A program made the translations under genes and the position numbers. Below, piece after piece: positions 12,276 through 24,000 of a DNA stretch of 64,000 nucleotides. Positions within the stretch are counted from its first letter, which is position 1. Each line of letters begins with the position of its first letter. The stretch lies in NCBI GenBank assembly GCA_003254905.1, contig QANU01055553.1, positions 62,001 to 126,000 of the forward strand. The letters are read 5' to 3'. Source of the DNA: Nissolia schottii (taxonomy: Eukaryota; Streptophyta; Magnoliopsida; Fabales; Fabaceae). Under the pieces are notes generated by a model. It saw only the letters and a program-made list of their open reading frames with translations. It was not told where the DNA came from and searched no databases.

Positions 12276-12829
12276 TCCAAATCCTCTTAGCCTTACCCTT
12301 ACTATTTCAAAACTTTATTCAAACAATACATGCTTGGATAACAATGTATGACATAGAAATTAATCTCTAAAAATTATTAGGTCAAACTATAATTTTGCTT
12401 TTATACGTGTCATCAAATATTTTCAATACTAAAAAAGTTGCTAAATATCAGCAAATTTTATCGATAGATTAATTTGTCACAATTACCGGCAGATTTTGTG
12501 TCCCTAATCTGTTGGTAAGTGCCTTTTTCAACTTTGTTAACGAAAAATCTTCATGTTATCGACAAATAATGTATTTGTGGTAATTTTCACCAGAATAATG
12601 TGGTACCAAGTGGTGCTATATATTATCGTCGGATATACCCTCCGGTAATCACTAAAGACTTTTTTAAAACAAAGAAAAAGTATTACCGGCAGATATATCC
12701 ACCAGTAAATGATGATTTTTTAATAAATTTAAGGTTAGGGTTTAAGGTTTGGGAGTTAGAGTTTATTAAATTTCTTGTTTATCTTCTTTAATAAACAATC
12801 ACAAACTTAAGCACATCACAAAAATTTGA
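12276..12829. other. Intergenic DNA with repeated ACCGGCAGAT / CCGGTAA motifs
   Basis: Between 12483 and 12710 the words ATTACCGGCAGAT, CCTCCGGTAATCAC and CCACCAGTAAATG recur in both orientations. This resembles the internal repeats of some plant DNA transposons, but I saw no defined ends. No supported gene. Confidence 0.35.
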
Positions 12830-13960
12830 CATATGATGGGTATAACAAACTATGAGTACTAAGTATAGACCAAACAAAATAAGTTTTTACACTTAATTAC
12901 CAAAATTTATCAATCTTAGTGACAAGAGAGTTAATTGATTAGTGCATATGCTTGATAGGTGTCAGCTGTACACCTAAAATTCCTTCACAATTAAGCATAT
13001 TGTATGAATTTATAGTCTAAATTCCACACAATTACCTTAGTTTTGAATTATTCCTTCTAAATGGTGCATTTATCAAATGAGTTAATTTTCACCGATTAGC
13101 ATGTTTTTGTGAATACAAACTTGTAGCACTTGATTTCTCTTTGAAAATAGTGTTTCAAGTGGACATGAACAAAAGGGAAAGAGATTTTGTTCTTGGAGAT
13201 GAAGAATGGAACAAGAGCTAATCTAAAGCACTCTAAAGATCGCCACGGGGATCCCTCTCTCGCTATAGCGAGCAGTTGGAATAACGGACTTAGAGCGTGT
13301 TTGTTGAGGAAAATTCGTCATTGCCACAAAGATCAAAGCATCACCACAGCAACCGGCTGAATCAGTGGACCCAAAGTGTGTTGATTGAAAATATGCACCC
13401 TCGCCACAACAGACTCGACATCAGCACAATGAGGCAAAGAATCTACGGAGGGAAAACACATCAACTTAAAGGAGCAGGCATTTGCCACAATGACTTGTGC
13501 AACGCCACAGCAGAAGTCCGCTACAACAAGGTGAAGATCGCTACAACGATCTGACACAAGTCCACAGTTGTCATAGCTGAGTAAAAAACCATGTCAAACA
13601 CTTAATGGCCAAGCTCCTCAACTCCACTATAAATAGAGAAGCTCTAAAGAGGGAAAGGACACTAGTTCATTACTTTCCACTCTTACTTCCTCTTTTACAT
13701 TTCTAGCACTATGCTTTGTTCTTAATTTATAGAATCTCTTTTCAAGCTTTGTTTATAGCTCTTTGTAAGTCATCATAGCGGTTGGGGATTACTTGTCGTC
13801 CCTTTGATTGGCATAGGATTGCATTTGTAATTCTATATTTTCTTTCTTGAATACAAAGTTCTATTTTTCTATAAACCATTTCTTTTCTATTTCAATTATG
13901 TCTTTCTCAAAATCATTATGCGATTCCAGAATCATGGGAGAATAGACCCTTAGCTTGTGC
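12830..13960 (+). mobile_element. LTR-like region of a retroelement fossil (uncertain)
   Basis: The stretch is less AT-rich than its surroundings. It contains CACTATAAATAGAGAAGC near 13623, a typical LTR TATA box, followed by a region that could be a transcript leader, and repeated GCCACA/GCTATAGCGA words upstream, as in some legume LTRs. No gag or pol remnant adjoins it, and boundaries and target duplication could not be fixed. Open frames at 13297-13557 on both strands carry no known domain. Family unknown; read as an old solo LTR or LTR fragment. Confidence 0.3.
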
Positions 13961-14199
13961 AAGGGGAATTCGAGGACCATGTGAAGATTATTGAGGTTCA
14001 CACATTATTTCTAAGGAAATTTGTTTTTAATTTTCACTTTCCTAACTTTGCGTGTTCTCGATGCCACCGGCCATGCCCACCCCTTGTCTCCCCGTCACTG
14101 CCACCACTGAAGCATCGCACAACCACTATAAGTTTTTTTCTTTTGTCTTTCTTTTAGTTTATTTTGACTATTTATTTGATTTTGAATGTGAATTGAATG

Positions 14200-14490
14200 T
14201 TTTTGTGAACTAGGAGTTTGATTGATTTGAGGGTATGGTCTTTTGATTTGGGTATAGTTTAGGGTTAGGATTTGTGTTAGGTTTAAGGTATGAGGGTTAG
14301 ATTTAGGGTTAGAATTAGGTTTAGGGTATGGAGGTTTGGGTATGATTTAGGGTATGAAGATTGGGTATGGTTTAAGGTATGGAGGTTTGGGTATGGTTTA
14401 GGGGTATGAAGGTTTGCGTATATTTTTGGGTTAGAGGTTTGGGTATAAAAGTTTGGATGTGTTAGGGTTGGTTCAGGGTTAGGGTTGGAG
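14200..14490. repeat. Degenerate telomere-like minisatellite (TTTAGGG / GGTTTGGGTATGG)
   Basis: G-rich on the + strand. Words GTTTAGGGTTAGG, ATTTAGGGTTAG and GTTTAGGGTATGG recur, with larger units of roughly 25 bases such as GGAGGTTTGGGTATGGTTTA. The minus frame reads as repeated NPNP / YPNLHTLN, which is translation of the repeat and not a gene. The TTTAGGG core is the plant telomere unit, but the array is too diverged to be a functional telomere; it is either an interstitial relic or a convergent minisatellite. Confidence 0.6.
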
Positions 14491-15184
14491 TTACTTTGTG
14501 TATTCATATTTTTGTTAACTGGTGTATATTTATAATGTTTTTTAACTTGTGTATATATATTTTTTTCTCCAGGATATGATAGATAAATAAAAGTGAGCCT
14601 CCAATTAGACCTCTATCTTCACATTCAAAGACACCTCCCTCACACTCATGGCAACCGTGGGTAGATGATCTTGAATGTCGGATCACTCTCATTGAAAAGG
14701 ATATATGATCTGGATGCGTGGAGAGAATCGTTCATCGCCAGTAAATGATTTGCCTTCATCGAATTAGGGTTTTAGGGTTTTATATCGCCTTTATTTTAAA
14801 TATATTTTATTTATGAATCTCGTTAACTTTATTATTATTGTATATAAATATGGGGTATTGAAATTATATCCATCTAAGTCCATGTGAAATGGGGATCTCC
14901 TTGTAGTTTGATTATTTTATTTTTGGACCATTGCCCTTTTTACGTGTGTAAATAGAAAAAAGAAGTAATAAAAAGATGGTCATAAGCATCAGCAACTGCA
15001 ACCTTTTGTAAAAGAACCATTACTTTAATGCATGGTTACTCATTTCTTCCTAACAAAGAATTTTATCACACGTTGGATTTCCAGAAACAAAAGGCAAAAA
15101 GCTGTGAATTAGTGAAGTTCATTTTCATTCTTTTTATCCTTTTTTATCTTTTCTGAAAGTATATAAATTTACAATTTGCCACCG
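14491..15184. other. Intergenic DNA, nothing recognised
   Basis: Mixed AT-rich sequence with no supported gene. Short telomere-like words (TTAGGGTTTTAGGG) reappear near 14766. Confidence 0.4.
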
Positions 15185-15355
15185 AGTAATGCTAATACAG
15201 ATCGAGATTGACCATGAATCTTGGACATGACATCATAACAACATTAAAAAAAATTACAATTATAATTAATGATATATAGATATTACAAAAATAAATGGTT
15301 GCTACGATGCCATGTACAAGATTCATAGTGAACCAAAATCTATATTAGCATTACT
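15185..15355. mobile_element. MITE, about 171 bp with about 50-bp inverted arms
   Basis: The left arm starts AGTAATGCTAATACAGAT and continues GACCATGAATCTTG and ACATGACATC. The reverse complement of the right arm reads AGTAATGCTAATATAGAT, then CTATGAATCTTG and ACATGGCATC. The whole unit would fold into one hairpin. Short size, no coding capacity and paired arms identify a miniature inverted-repeat transposable element. The target duplication is not clear, so the superfamily is open. Confidence 0.65.
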
Positions 15356-17670
15356 TTTTGCCTTTCAAAAAATTAAAATGGACAACTTTAAAATAATTAT
15401 ACTGACATAAGTGTAATATCTATGGTGAGTTTTATTATGATGGACACCACACTTTTGTGTGTTTCGTTTTCTTAAAATTATCCATTTTGATTGTCACACT
15501 ATTATTTGTAATAAAAAAATACATAAAAGACTTTTTTTTTTGGGTATATTTTCACATAAGTTAACTTATGAGACATCTGATTTCTATAAGAATAATTTTT
15601 AGTTTAAATTTGACTAAGCTATGTTTGTGTGTGTTTTTTTGAAAAGGTCTTAGATATCTTTAATTTGTGTTGACTAATAAAAAGACTTGACTGTATGATC
15701 AAAACAACAATAGCTTGCTTCTTAAGTTACATATCTTTTCCCTCAAGCAAGATGATTTATTTTGTATTAAATTTTAATGAAGCTTTTAAATGTCAAAACC
15801 AAACATATTAGTTTTAGAAGGTGAAAATGAAAATACAAGTGAATATCAACTTCTATTTCATTTTAGGATGAATGATATATCTAAAGTACGTTTTGAGAAA
15901 AGGATCCTTTAAAATAATAAATTCATTTTATAGGATAAGGTGAGTTCCATTTTTCACTTTATTGATTTAATGGTGAGGTAACTTTATCCTATAAGGTAGG
16001 ATTTAACTCATAAGTTTTAAAAAAAATTTTCCTTAATCAAATAGTAGAATGATAAAAGAAACAAATTAGTGTAAGGTATCTCGTGACATGCTGAGTACTA
16101 CTGACTGACATACACCCGGTTAAAGGGAGACATAAATTAGTTCAAGTTTGCTTTATTGTTTGGCGATAAATAAGCACAAACCAATTTAGCGAAAGAACAA
16201 GCGCTATTTTTGGCATGCAATTATGCTCATATGCATTTATTACGAATATAAACAAAAGAAACCAGCAATTTAACCCATCTTAATCAATAACTTGTAAAAA
16301 TGTGTAAACTAATATTCAACGTTTCATAATAATGCAAATTGACTCTTATATAATCAAACTATCCGTATGTTCTCGAAGAATATCAAAAAGGGAAGGGTGA
16401 GATGAAAATAATTTAGTTATTTAAAAATTAATTTGAACTATTATAAAATATTATAAATAATGTACTTTTTTTAAAAGTCAAAGTGTAAATTGCATGTGGT
16501 ATATAATTCAGTGGCTGAATTGCTATTTTTCCTATAGATAACATAATCCTTAGTAATAGATTCGATTAACTAAAAAATTATTAGACATTTCTACCGTACA
16601 TTTAATCATATTCTATTAAAATTTTCTATTAAGTTTGAATCAATAACTTAAAATTTGAAGTGAAGGTTTTGATAATATATGCATGAGGTTTAAGTTCAAA
16701 CATTAATATTGCAATCAATGTAATGTAATTTTTGAAATAGGAAAAAAAATCAATTATGAAGATATTATTCGAAATAGGTATTAATTATATGTGAGTTTAT
16801 AAGCTTTGATTGAGCTGTAACTAGCTAACTTGGAACCCAACTTGCCAACCCAGGACCAATCTGTTCATTTGTGGGACATATTAATTCTGTTCAATCATTT
16901 CTTCATTAGAGATTAATATAAAGTAATTTATATTATTAATTAATCATATTGATTTCGTATATAAGTTTTATACATAATTATAATAAAAGTCGAATATTTT
17001 TTCATAAAATGTAGTATGCATGATTAAATATTTACATTGTTTTTTAATGTTGATAATATGTTAATTTTACTTTTAACTTATTACTGACGAAGTTTGGTCA
17101 TTATCTCAGCTCCATAAGATATCATAGAATTCATATTCTAAAATAGAATAGATGGTCATAAGAGAACAGAAAAGATGTGTATTTTGTATTTCTTCTTTTT
17201 TAAAGCATAAAAATCATATTCAGAACATATATCTTGTGTCCTATTTTATGGAAGTATCAAAATTAATCTAAAAATTATTATAAGATAATGAAAATTTAAA
17301 TTTTTTTTTATTTTTGTCCCCATTTTCAGTTTCATTCTCTAAACATATTTTTATTATAAATCTCTTTTATTTTAGGACAAGAACTAAAGGATATGGAAGA
17401 GATGGTTGGCCCTATTGTGCTGCAAGTACTTACTTAAGGAGATAGAAAGTTGGTTACTTGCAATTAACAAGTGAGTGAAAAGTGATTAAATTTTAGAAAA
17501 ATTTTGTCTAGACACAAATTTAATACTCTTTGTATTTCTTAATATTAGTCTCTTTTGTTTTTTTATTTATATTTATTGATAATTCAATGTATCTGGACAT
17601 ATATATGCATTATATTATTAATGAATCTAAAAAAAATAAAATGGATTAACATTGAGAAATGAAAAGAGTA
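15356..17670. other. AT-rich intergenic DNA
   Basis: No supported gene. A small inverted pair, TTATAGGATAAG at about 15929 and TTTATCCTATAA at about 15983, forms a roughly 70-bp hairpin that may be another MITE remnant. Confidence 0.4.
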
Positions 17671-17787
17671 CATTATTTTTAGATACACACAATAAAAGTG
17701 AGTTTCACCACTTCTATTGTGTTTCATAAGTGTTCTTGACTCTCCCTAAATGAGATCCACATTTATTGTGTATGTCTAAAAATGATG
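17671..17787. mobile_element. Small hairpin MITE, about 117 bp
   Basis: The left arm CATTATTTTTAGATACACAC / AATAAAAGTG pairs with the reverse complement of the right arm, CATCATTTTTAGACATACAC / AATAAATGTG. This gives about 33 bp of inverted repeat around a short loop. No coding capacity. Target duplication uncertain. Confidence 0.6.
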
Positions 17788-17984
17788 TGTTAAAATTGTG
17801 TTTATAAATTTTTTTTTCTAAATTTTTTTTCCACACCGTAAACCATAATTTAAAAGGTGTACATTAAATTTTAACTCATTTGGGCACATTTAACAAAATT
17901 ACGTTGAGTTATATCTTAGCATAAGCTTCAAATTATAATATAAACAAGGGTGAATCTATTTTTTTTTATTTAACTAAACAATAA

Positions 17985-18180
17985 CTCAAAGTTCTTCCTT
18001 GGGTACTCACTCTTATACGAAGGTATTGATACTTTATTATATTTGAGCAATTGTGATTTAATCATAAATTTAAAATAATAAATAATTTAAGTTAGTGATA
18101 CACTTGGTGAAATCTTAAATGTTCTGGTACCAGTACCTTTAATTTTTGTGAGGTACCGGAGAAATCCTCATTACTTAAAC
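17985..18180 (+). repeat. Dispersed repeat, copy A
   Basis: It matches, with divergence, a segment in a PA200 intron (30197-30395). Shared landmarks in the same order are GGTACTCA/GGTACCCA, ACGAAGGTATTGATAC / ATGAAGATATCGATGC, GATTTAATCATAAATTTAAAA / GATTCAATTACAAATTTAAAA, GTGAAATCTTAAATG / GCGAAATCTTAGATG and GGTACCAGTACC / GGTATCGATACC. Non-coding. Its family is not recognised. Confidence 0.6.
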
Positions 18181-18523
18181 TTATATAATCAAGAGTTGTG
18201 TTATTTGTACTTATGAAAAATACTTGGGAATTCTAATTTTTAGCTTACTTATCATTATAATCATCTCCAATCATACACTTGTTAAAATCTCATTGATTTT
18301 TGTTTGAGATTTTGATAATTGTATGATTAGATATAGTTAAGAGGATAAATAAGTGAAAAGTTAAGATTCACAAGCATTTAAGCCAAAAGTTAAGATTCTC
18401 AAGTATTGCTCTTGTATCATGTGTGAGACACTATGTCAATATATACACACATATTTATTATTAGATAAAATTTTAATAGGTTATTAAAACCTCAAAGAGA
18501 TCTTATCTAATAAAAAAAAAACT

Positions 18524-18720
18524 ACCAACGGGGGTTGGTCCAAGTGGTAAGCAGCTTGGTATCGCTTAAGCAAGGTCCAGAGTTCGAGACCTTGTGTACG
18601 CAGTTATCCCCGCTGGGAGACTCACCCGCCATAGCCAGGTGCGCGACCCGGGTCGACCCGGATTAGTCAAGGCTAAGCTTTGGATACCGGGCAGGCAACC
18701 TAAAAAAAAATATGTGTATT
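18524..18720 (+). mobile_element. tRNA-derived SINE with A and B boxes and A-tail
   Basis: The 5' part has a pol III A box (TGGTCCAAGTGG, 18536-18547) and, about 43 bases on, a B box (GAGTTCGAGACC, 18590-18601). A tRNA-unrelated GC-rich body follows (GGTGCGCGACCCGGGTCGAC near 18638) and ends in an A run at 18712-18720. Flanking A-rich sequence (TAAAAAAAAA on both sides) may be the target duplication but is too simple to be sure. It does not fold as a complete tRNA, so it is not annotated as tRNA. The unit length of about 195 bp is normal for plant SINEs. Confidence 0.75.
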
Positions 18721-18826
18721 GAAACGATATTTTATACATTAATAATTACAAATAACTTTTTTTTACTAGAGAAATAACATTTTCTTATAAAGAAAGCACT
18801 AACCCTATTCCTTCCATGGATGTAAA

Positions 18827-19475
18827 TTGGGGTGTTCACAACCCGGTCCGGCCCGAAGCATTTGGGCCGAATCGGGCTCGATTTTAATCGGCCCGATTTA
18901 AAAAAAAAAACTCAAAAAAAAAACTCAGTCCTAATACATACCGGGTTCGGGTCTAGCTTCCTGCCACCCGACCCGGCCCGGCAGCCCGGAGTATATTATT
19001 ATATATATTTTTCATTTTTCTTTATAATTATCTCCATTGATTTTGCATTTATGGCTTTATGTTGTTGATGTCTAATTTTTTTTTTTAAACCTTCAGTCTA
19101 AATGTCCAATAAGACTTTTTCCACAGCCTAGTACACACACAACAATTCCTGATTATGCAATTTCTGTTATGCAATTTTTGTTTCTGCTTTTGCTGTTTTA
19201 ATTCCATCTATTTTTGCTGTTTCTATTTTTGTTTTTGGTGTTTTTGTTTCTGTTTTTGCTGTTTCTATTTTTTCTGTTTTTGCTGTTTCTATTTTTTTTA
19301 ATTTATTTTAGCCCGCTTTGGCCCGGTCTAAACCCGGGTTTTTACTCGGCTCGAAGATGATCGGGCCTATCAGGTTTAGGATCGGGTCCGGGTCCTCAAA
19401 ATTGACCCAGTCTAAATATAGGGTCGGGTTCGGGTATAGGCCAACCCGGCCCAGCCCAGCACATAAACACCCCTA
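18827..19475. mobile_element. Non-autonomous hAT-like element, copy 2
   Basis: Ends TTGGGGTGTT and AACACCCCTA form inverted repeats. A perfect 8-bp direct repeat, GATGTAAA, flanks it at 18819-18826 and 19476-19483 (nine bases match if the next T is counted). The 649-bp body has GC-rich ends full of CCCGGCCCG and GGTCGGG words and a T-rich middle with repeated TTTTTGCTGTTTCT. It shares its right end and length with the element at 9780-10433. The open frame at 18832-19068 merely reads this repeat. Confidence 0.82.
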
Positions 19476-19483
19476 GATGTAAA

Positions 19484-20006
19484 TAAATATGGTGACGACT
19501 GCATTCTACCTCCACAACAAACCAACAAATTCAATTCCATTGTAAACGCCCTACTCTTTTCTCTGCATTGGTCCCTTTCTTTTCCTCCAATTAATCAATT
19601 AGTAATTAATAACAATATTAATAATAATTTAAACACAAAATTTTATTTATATATTCTCATATCATAAAAAATATTTGACTTTCACTAACTTAATATATAT
19701 AACAGTATGTAGTTAAGTAACGATGTAAAATTCTTTTACCATAACAAAAAAAAGAAGAAGAAAATATTACATGTTCATAAAGCATAAACTAAAATTATGT
19801 TATGAAAATGTATATAGTAACATATAAACTTGAGAGTAGTTAGTGGTAACTCCCATCTCTAATAAATTAAAACTAATTTCAATTAACGAATTAATGTTGA
19901 TTTTTCTCATGAAAGTTACATGCATCACACACTTTTGTCTCTAAAATAAAATTAATTGTTTTAACTCTAGAAAGTTACAATGTGAGTCATTAGCTCCTAA
20001 CCACAT
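19484..20006. other. AT-rich intergenic DNA, nothing recognised
   Basis: No supported gene, RNA or repeat boundary. Confidence 0.4.
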
Positions 20007-20345
20007 TTTTTTTAATAAACAATGAGGCTAGAAAGCCCAGAAACAAAGAATTACAACCCCACCATATGAGGAAAAGTGATGCCAACCCCATCTACTAAAA
20101 AACCAAGAGAAAGAAAATGCAGAACAATATCAAAAGAATGAAAGCCTAAAGATAAATTATGTCTATACTTAGCCAACGCATCTACACAAAAGTTAACTTA
20201 TCTTAAAACATGACAAGTATGAACAATAAAATCTGCATTAAAGAGAGTAGAGAGAGCTTTCACCAGAGGAGAGCAAGAATGGCTAGGATTCGGAGGGCCG
20301 TGCATAAAATTAGCAACGCACTTGAAATCTAGCTCAAGATTACTT
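20007..20345 (-). mobile_element. LINE 3' fragment carrying an RNase H-like (RVT_3) domain
   Basis: Read on the minus strand from about 20345, the frame gives LELDFKCVANF, then SPLVKALSTLFNADFIVHTC, HVLR, a stop, VNFCVDALAKYRHNLSLGF, and further on DGVGITFPHMVGL before another stop. The order LELD...DALAK is that of the RNase H-like domain at the 3' end of plant LINEs. The strand ends in an A-rich tail (plus-strand T run at 20008-20015). The copy is 5'-truncated and has in-frame stops, so it is dead. No TSD assigned. Confidence 0.7.
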
Positions 20346-20804
20346 GCGGAAAACTCACCTGAGTTGCCTAAAAAATGTCAGCAAAGGTACCCTAGAGCTA
20401 AGCAAAAGTGATCAAACAAGATTCAAGATTATAGCTAAAAGCATAAATAAATCCACCATTTTGTAACTTTGAGCACTACAGTGAAGATTAACTTCTCAAT
20501 CAATTACAATTTATGTGTGTGTATGGATTCTCGGTGGGAGAGTGTCAAAATTGATTCTAACTAATTGGAGAACTGAAAAAATTGTCGCTCTTGATAAGTT
20601 AGAATTGATTTTGAGACTTCAAATAGAAAATTAGACACGCGCATGGAGAAAATGAATTGGTGCACCACATTTATCCTCTATCGTTAAAATAATCTTAAAA
20701 ATATGTAACATATTAGAATTCACAAAAATATTGGAATTCACAAAATAAAAATAAAAGGCAAATAATACATTTTCTTAAAAAATGTCTCCACGTATACATT
20801 ACAC

Positions 20805-21008
20805 ACACGCGCTCTCTCTCTCTCTCCTCTTTCTTGCTCAAAAAGCTGTACTCAATCTTCACGAGTTTCACTTCTCTCTCTATATTATATAAATGCAGTC
20901 ATAGAGAGCACCAAACAATTACCGAAAGCTCTCTTCTCTGCCTTCTCTCTTTTCCTTTCAGCCATTTTGGTCAGCTGAGTCTTTCCGTTAACCATCCATC
21001 CGTACACT
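20805..21008 (+). promoter_or_regulatory. PA200 core promoter and 5' leader
   Basis: A CT-dinucleotide tract (about 20810-20826), of the pyrimidine-patch kind common in plant promoters, precedes a possible TATA element, TATATTATATAAAT, at about 20880-20893. That would place transcription start near 20915-20925 and give a leader of roughly 90 bases before the ATG at 21009. An alternative is a TATA-less start in the CT tract. The prediction is from sequence only. Confidence 0.4.
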
Positions 21009-24000
21009 ATGCATCTCTACAATGCATGGCTTCCACCGCCGGTGGCCGCCCGGACCGCCGCCGAGAAGGACTCCTTCCGCCGCCTCATCGCTGACGTGTC
21101 CGCGTCCTTCCGCCCTGACGATCCCGAATCCGTCTTCCCCACTCTCAAATTCGTCTCCGTCCTTGACCTGTCAGTTCCATTTCTCAATTCTCACTTCTTC
21201 TTCAATTGAAAATGAAATCGAGTCTTATTTATTTATTTATTATTTTTCGCTTAAATCACTGTTAATTTTTGTTTTCTGTTGGCTCTTTTTTGTAGTAGAT
21301 AAGTTTTCGGTGTACGACTCAATTCAGAAATTATTCTAATTTCGTTATCTTTTTTTTTTGTTTTGGTTTTGAATTCAACCGAGGCTGAACTTTTTTGTGT
21401 GGTAATTCTGTGAAGTTTTTTTGTGTGTTCGTGTTTTATTTATTTATTGATTTATTTATCATGTGTTTTAGACGTAGAAAAAAGGTGTGCTTGTGATCGC
21501 AGGGTTGTGAAGTGTTGGAGAAGGATGTGACCGAAAAGCACACGATTTTGTTTTTGTTATTTTGTTTTAAATGGATTTAGGAGTGTGAGATTTATGGTTG
21601 TGTAAGCAAGTTGCTAATTTCAGTTTGGGGAGATTGATGTATGGGTTGGCTTTGGTAATTGGATATGAGTTTCTCTGTTTTCTGTATGGCGGAGCTAGAG
21701 GAGTTTTTGTTTGGGGGATGGAAAGTGTTTTCTTTTTTTGTTTGAAGATAAGTTGAAGAGAAGACATAACTATATAGGGCTAAATGTTTAATGGTATTTT
21801 TTATTTTTATGTTTGCACTAGCCTAGTGGGAAGTGAAAAGTGAGATTGGGCAAATTGAAGTGGGATGTGCAAGGAATAATACTGTTACTAGTTAACAACT
21901 GCACCCTTTCAATGTCACTATCTCTGAATACATGTAAAAGATAATTTTTGTTTTTTGGGGGGGTGTTTAGGGTTTAGGCGTGGGGGGAGGTGTTCCGCCA
22001 TGGAGTTTTGTTGACTGTGTTTAAAAATTATGTGCTTAAGAATGTTGTCATTTAACTGTAATTGGCTATGTATAAACAATTACCTTTGTTCAGCAGTTGT
22101 ATAATACTGTTACTACTTGCTTGCTATCCATTGTGAGATTCTTATTAGTATCCACTGGCTCTTTCCTGCTTCCAAAACTGCAGTATCTGGATGGAGTTCA
22201 TTGCTGGAGTGGAGTGGAACGAAATCAAACTTATATTCTAACTTATCTATCTATTGTGCAGTTTTATAAAGGCAAAAAGTGATGTAGCTTTGGAAGATGT
22301 CCAAACCCTTATTCAGATGGGTCTTGAACTTTTCTACTTGTCCCGTGATAAGCTTTATGCCCAGGTGCTGCATTTTGTCTAAGAAGAGCTGTGGACTTTT
22401 CGTATTCATATGCCTCCCCATGCTTTTAAATGATTATCTCATTTATTTTTCTTTCCAATATTAGGTTAGATGGGGAAATTTATTAGTCAAACTACTCAAC
22501 AAGTATAGGAAAAAGATTACACTGACTATTCAGTGGCGGCCTTTGTATGATACGCTGATTAGCACACATTTTACTAGGTAAGTTTATATCAATACTGTAT
22601 TTTAGGTGTTCAAAATTATCCTGTGGTGTCCAAATTTGCAATGCGTATCACTGGAATATTATTTCTTACCTTGGTCAATGAGAACAAAAGATCCTGAAGA
22701 TTTAATCCTTGATATGCTTATAAACACATAAGTTATCTCTTGCTGATTCAAAATACTGAATTTGAAAAGTGTATATATTGAATTTTATCCAAAAAAATTG
22801 GGTATATATATAGAACACTTTATGTCTTTTTTGATGTATATTAGAATATAAGATTATAAATTTTGGGGCTGGTGATTACGAATTATATTGTTGTTACAGA
22901 AGTACAGGTCCAGAAGGCTGGATAATAAGACAACGACATTTTGAAACTATAACTTCCCTTGTTCACTCCTGTCGGAGATTCTTCCCATCAGGTTCTGCCT
23001 TTGAGATATGGTCTGAGTTTAAGTGAGTGCTCTGGCATTGTTTCTGCATATTGCTGACTTATCATGAAAGTTTTTTTCTTTTTTTCCCCCCAGCTTTTAG
23101 GTTTTGCTTTAATATAGTATATTATTAATTATCTCATTAATGCCTTTTTGTTTGGCAAATGGGTAATTTGTAGGTCTTTATTGCAAAACCCATGGCATAA
23201 TTCGACCTTTGAAGGATCTGGGTTTGCAAGACTGTTTCTCCCAACAAATCTGGACAATCAGACTTTTTTTTCTCGGTAAGAAGCGTACATTTCTTGGGGT
23301 TTTTTGTCTGTGATACTAGACACGGCTTCTGTGGAATTAAGTTTTATGATTGGATTGGCAGTGATTGGATTGAAGAGTGTATAGACTTATGGGGATCTAT
23401 ACCAAATTGCCAGTTCTGGAACAGTCAGTGGGCAGATGTGATAGCTCGTGTTGTAAAAAATTATCACAATGTTGACTGGGACTGCTTCTTGCCTTTGCTT
23501 TTTGCTAGATACTTGAATATGTTTGAGGTGAGCATATAAATTCGTCCAGCAATGTTTATCTTACTAGATGGAATCCCATGCTACACACGGATCACTAACA
23601 TCTATTAATAAAATATTATAAGGTCATTCAAAATAATATTTATTAACAATATATTACAAACACATTCAAAATAACATAACAAAATATTACAAACACCCAA
23701 TCACACATATCATCGAATAATTCAGGTCACACACATATTTTATAAAATAAACTTTTACAATAACCTACAACAAACACAATTATGACACCATATGTTTTCA
23801 CTATAAAAATACTATAGAGTGTGATAAAGTTAGTATTCAGCAAATAAAGACTCTTAAATATGAAAATAATGCAATTGCCTCAACCCAAAATCCGCATTTG
23901 GGAGAGATTGTTCTTGACATGCCTCAGTGCAGTGTTTATCTTATTCACATTTTAATTAGATATTTTGGCATTTGGAGCAGATTATTTGAAAATGATTAGG

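Noticed and set aside
14283-14507. 74-codon minus frame with Asn/Pro/His repeats
   Set aside because: It is the translation of the telomere-like minisatellite.
18530-18605. Possible tRNA gene
   Set aside because: A and B boxes are present, but there is no complete cloverleaf and the unit continues into a SINE body with an A-tail.
20834-21094. Frame overlapping the PA200 start
   Set aside because: It begins at a non-ATG codon, runs in another frame from the conserved MHLYN start, and reads leader sequence.
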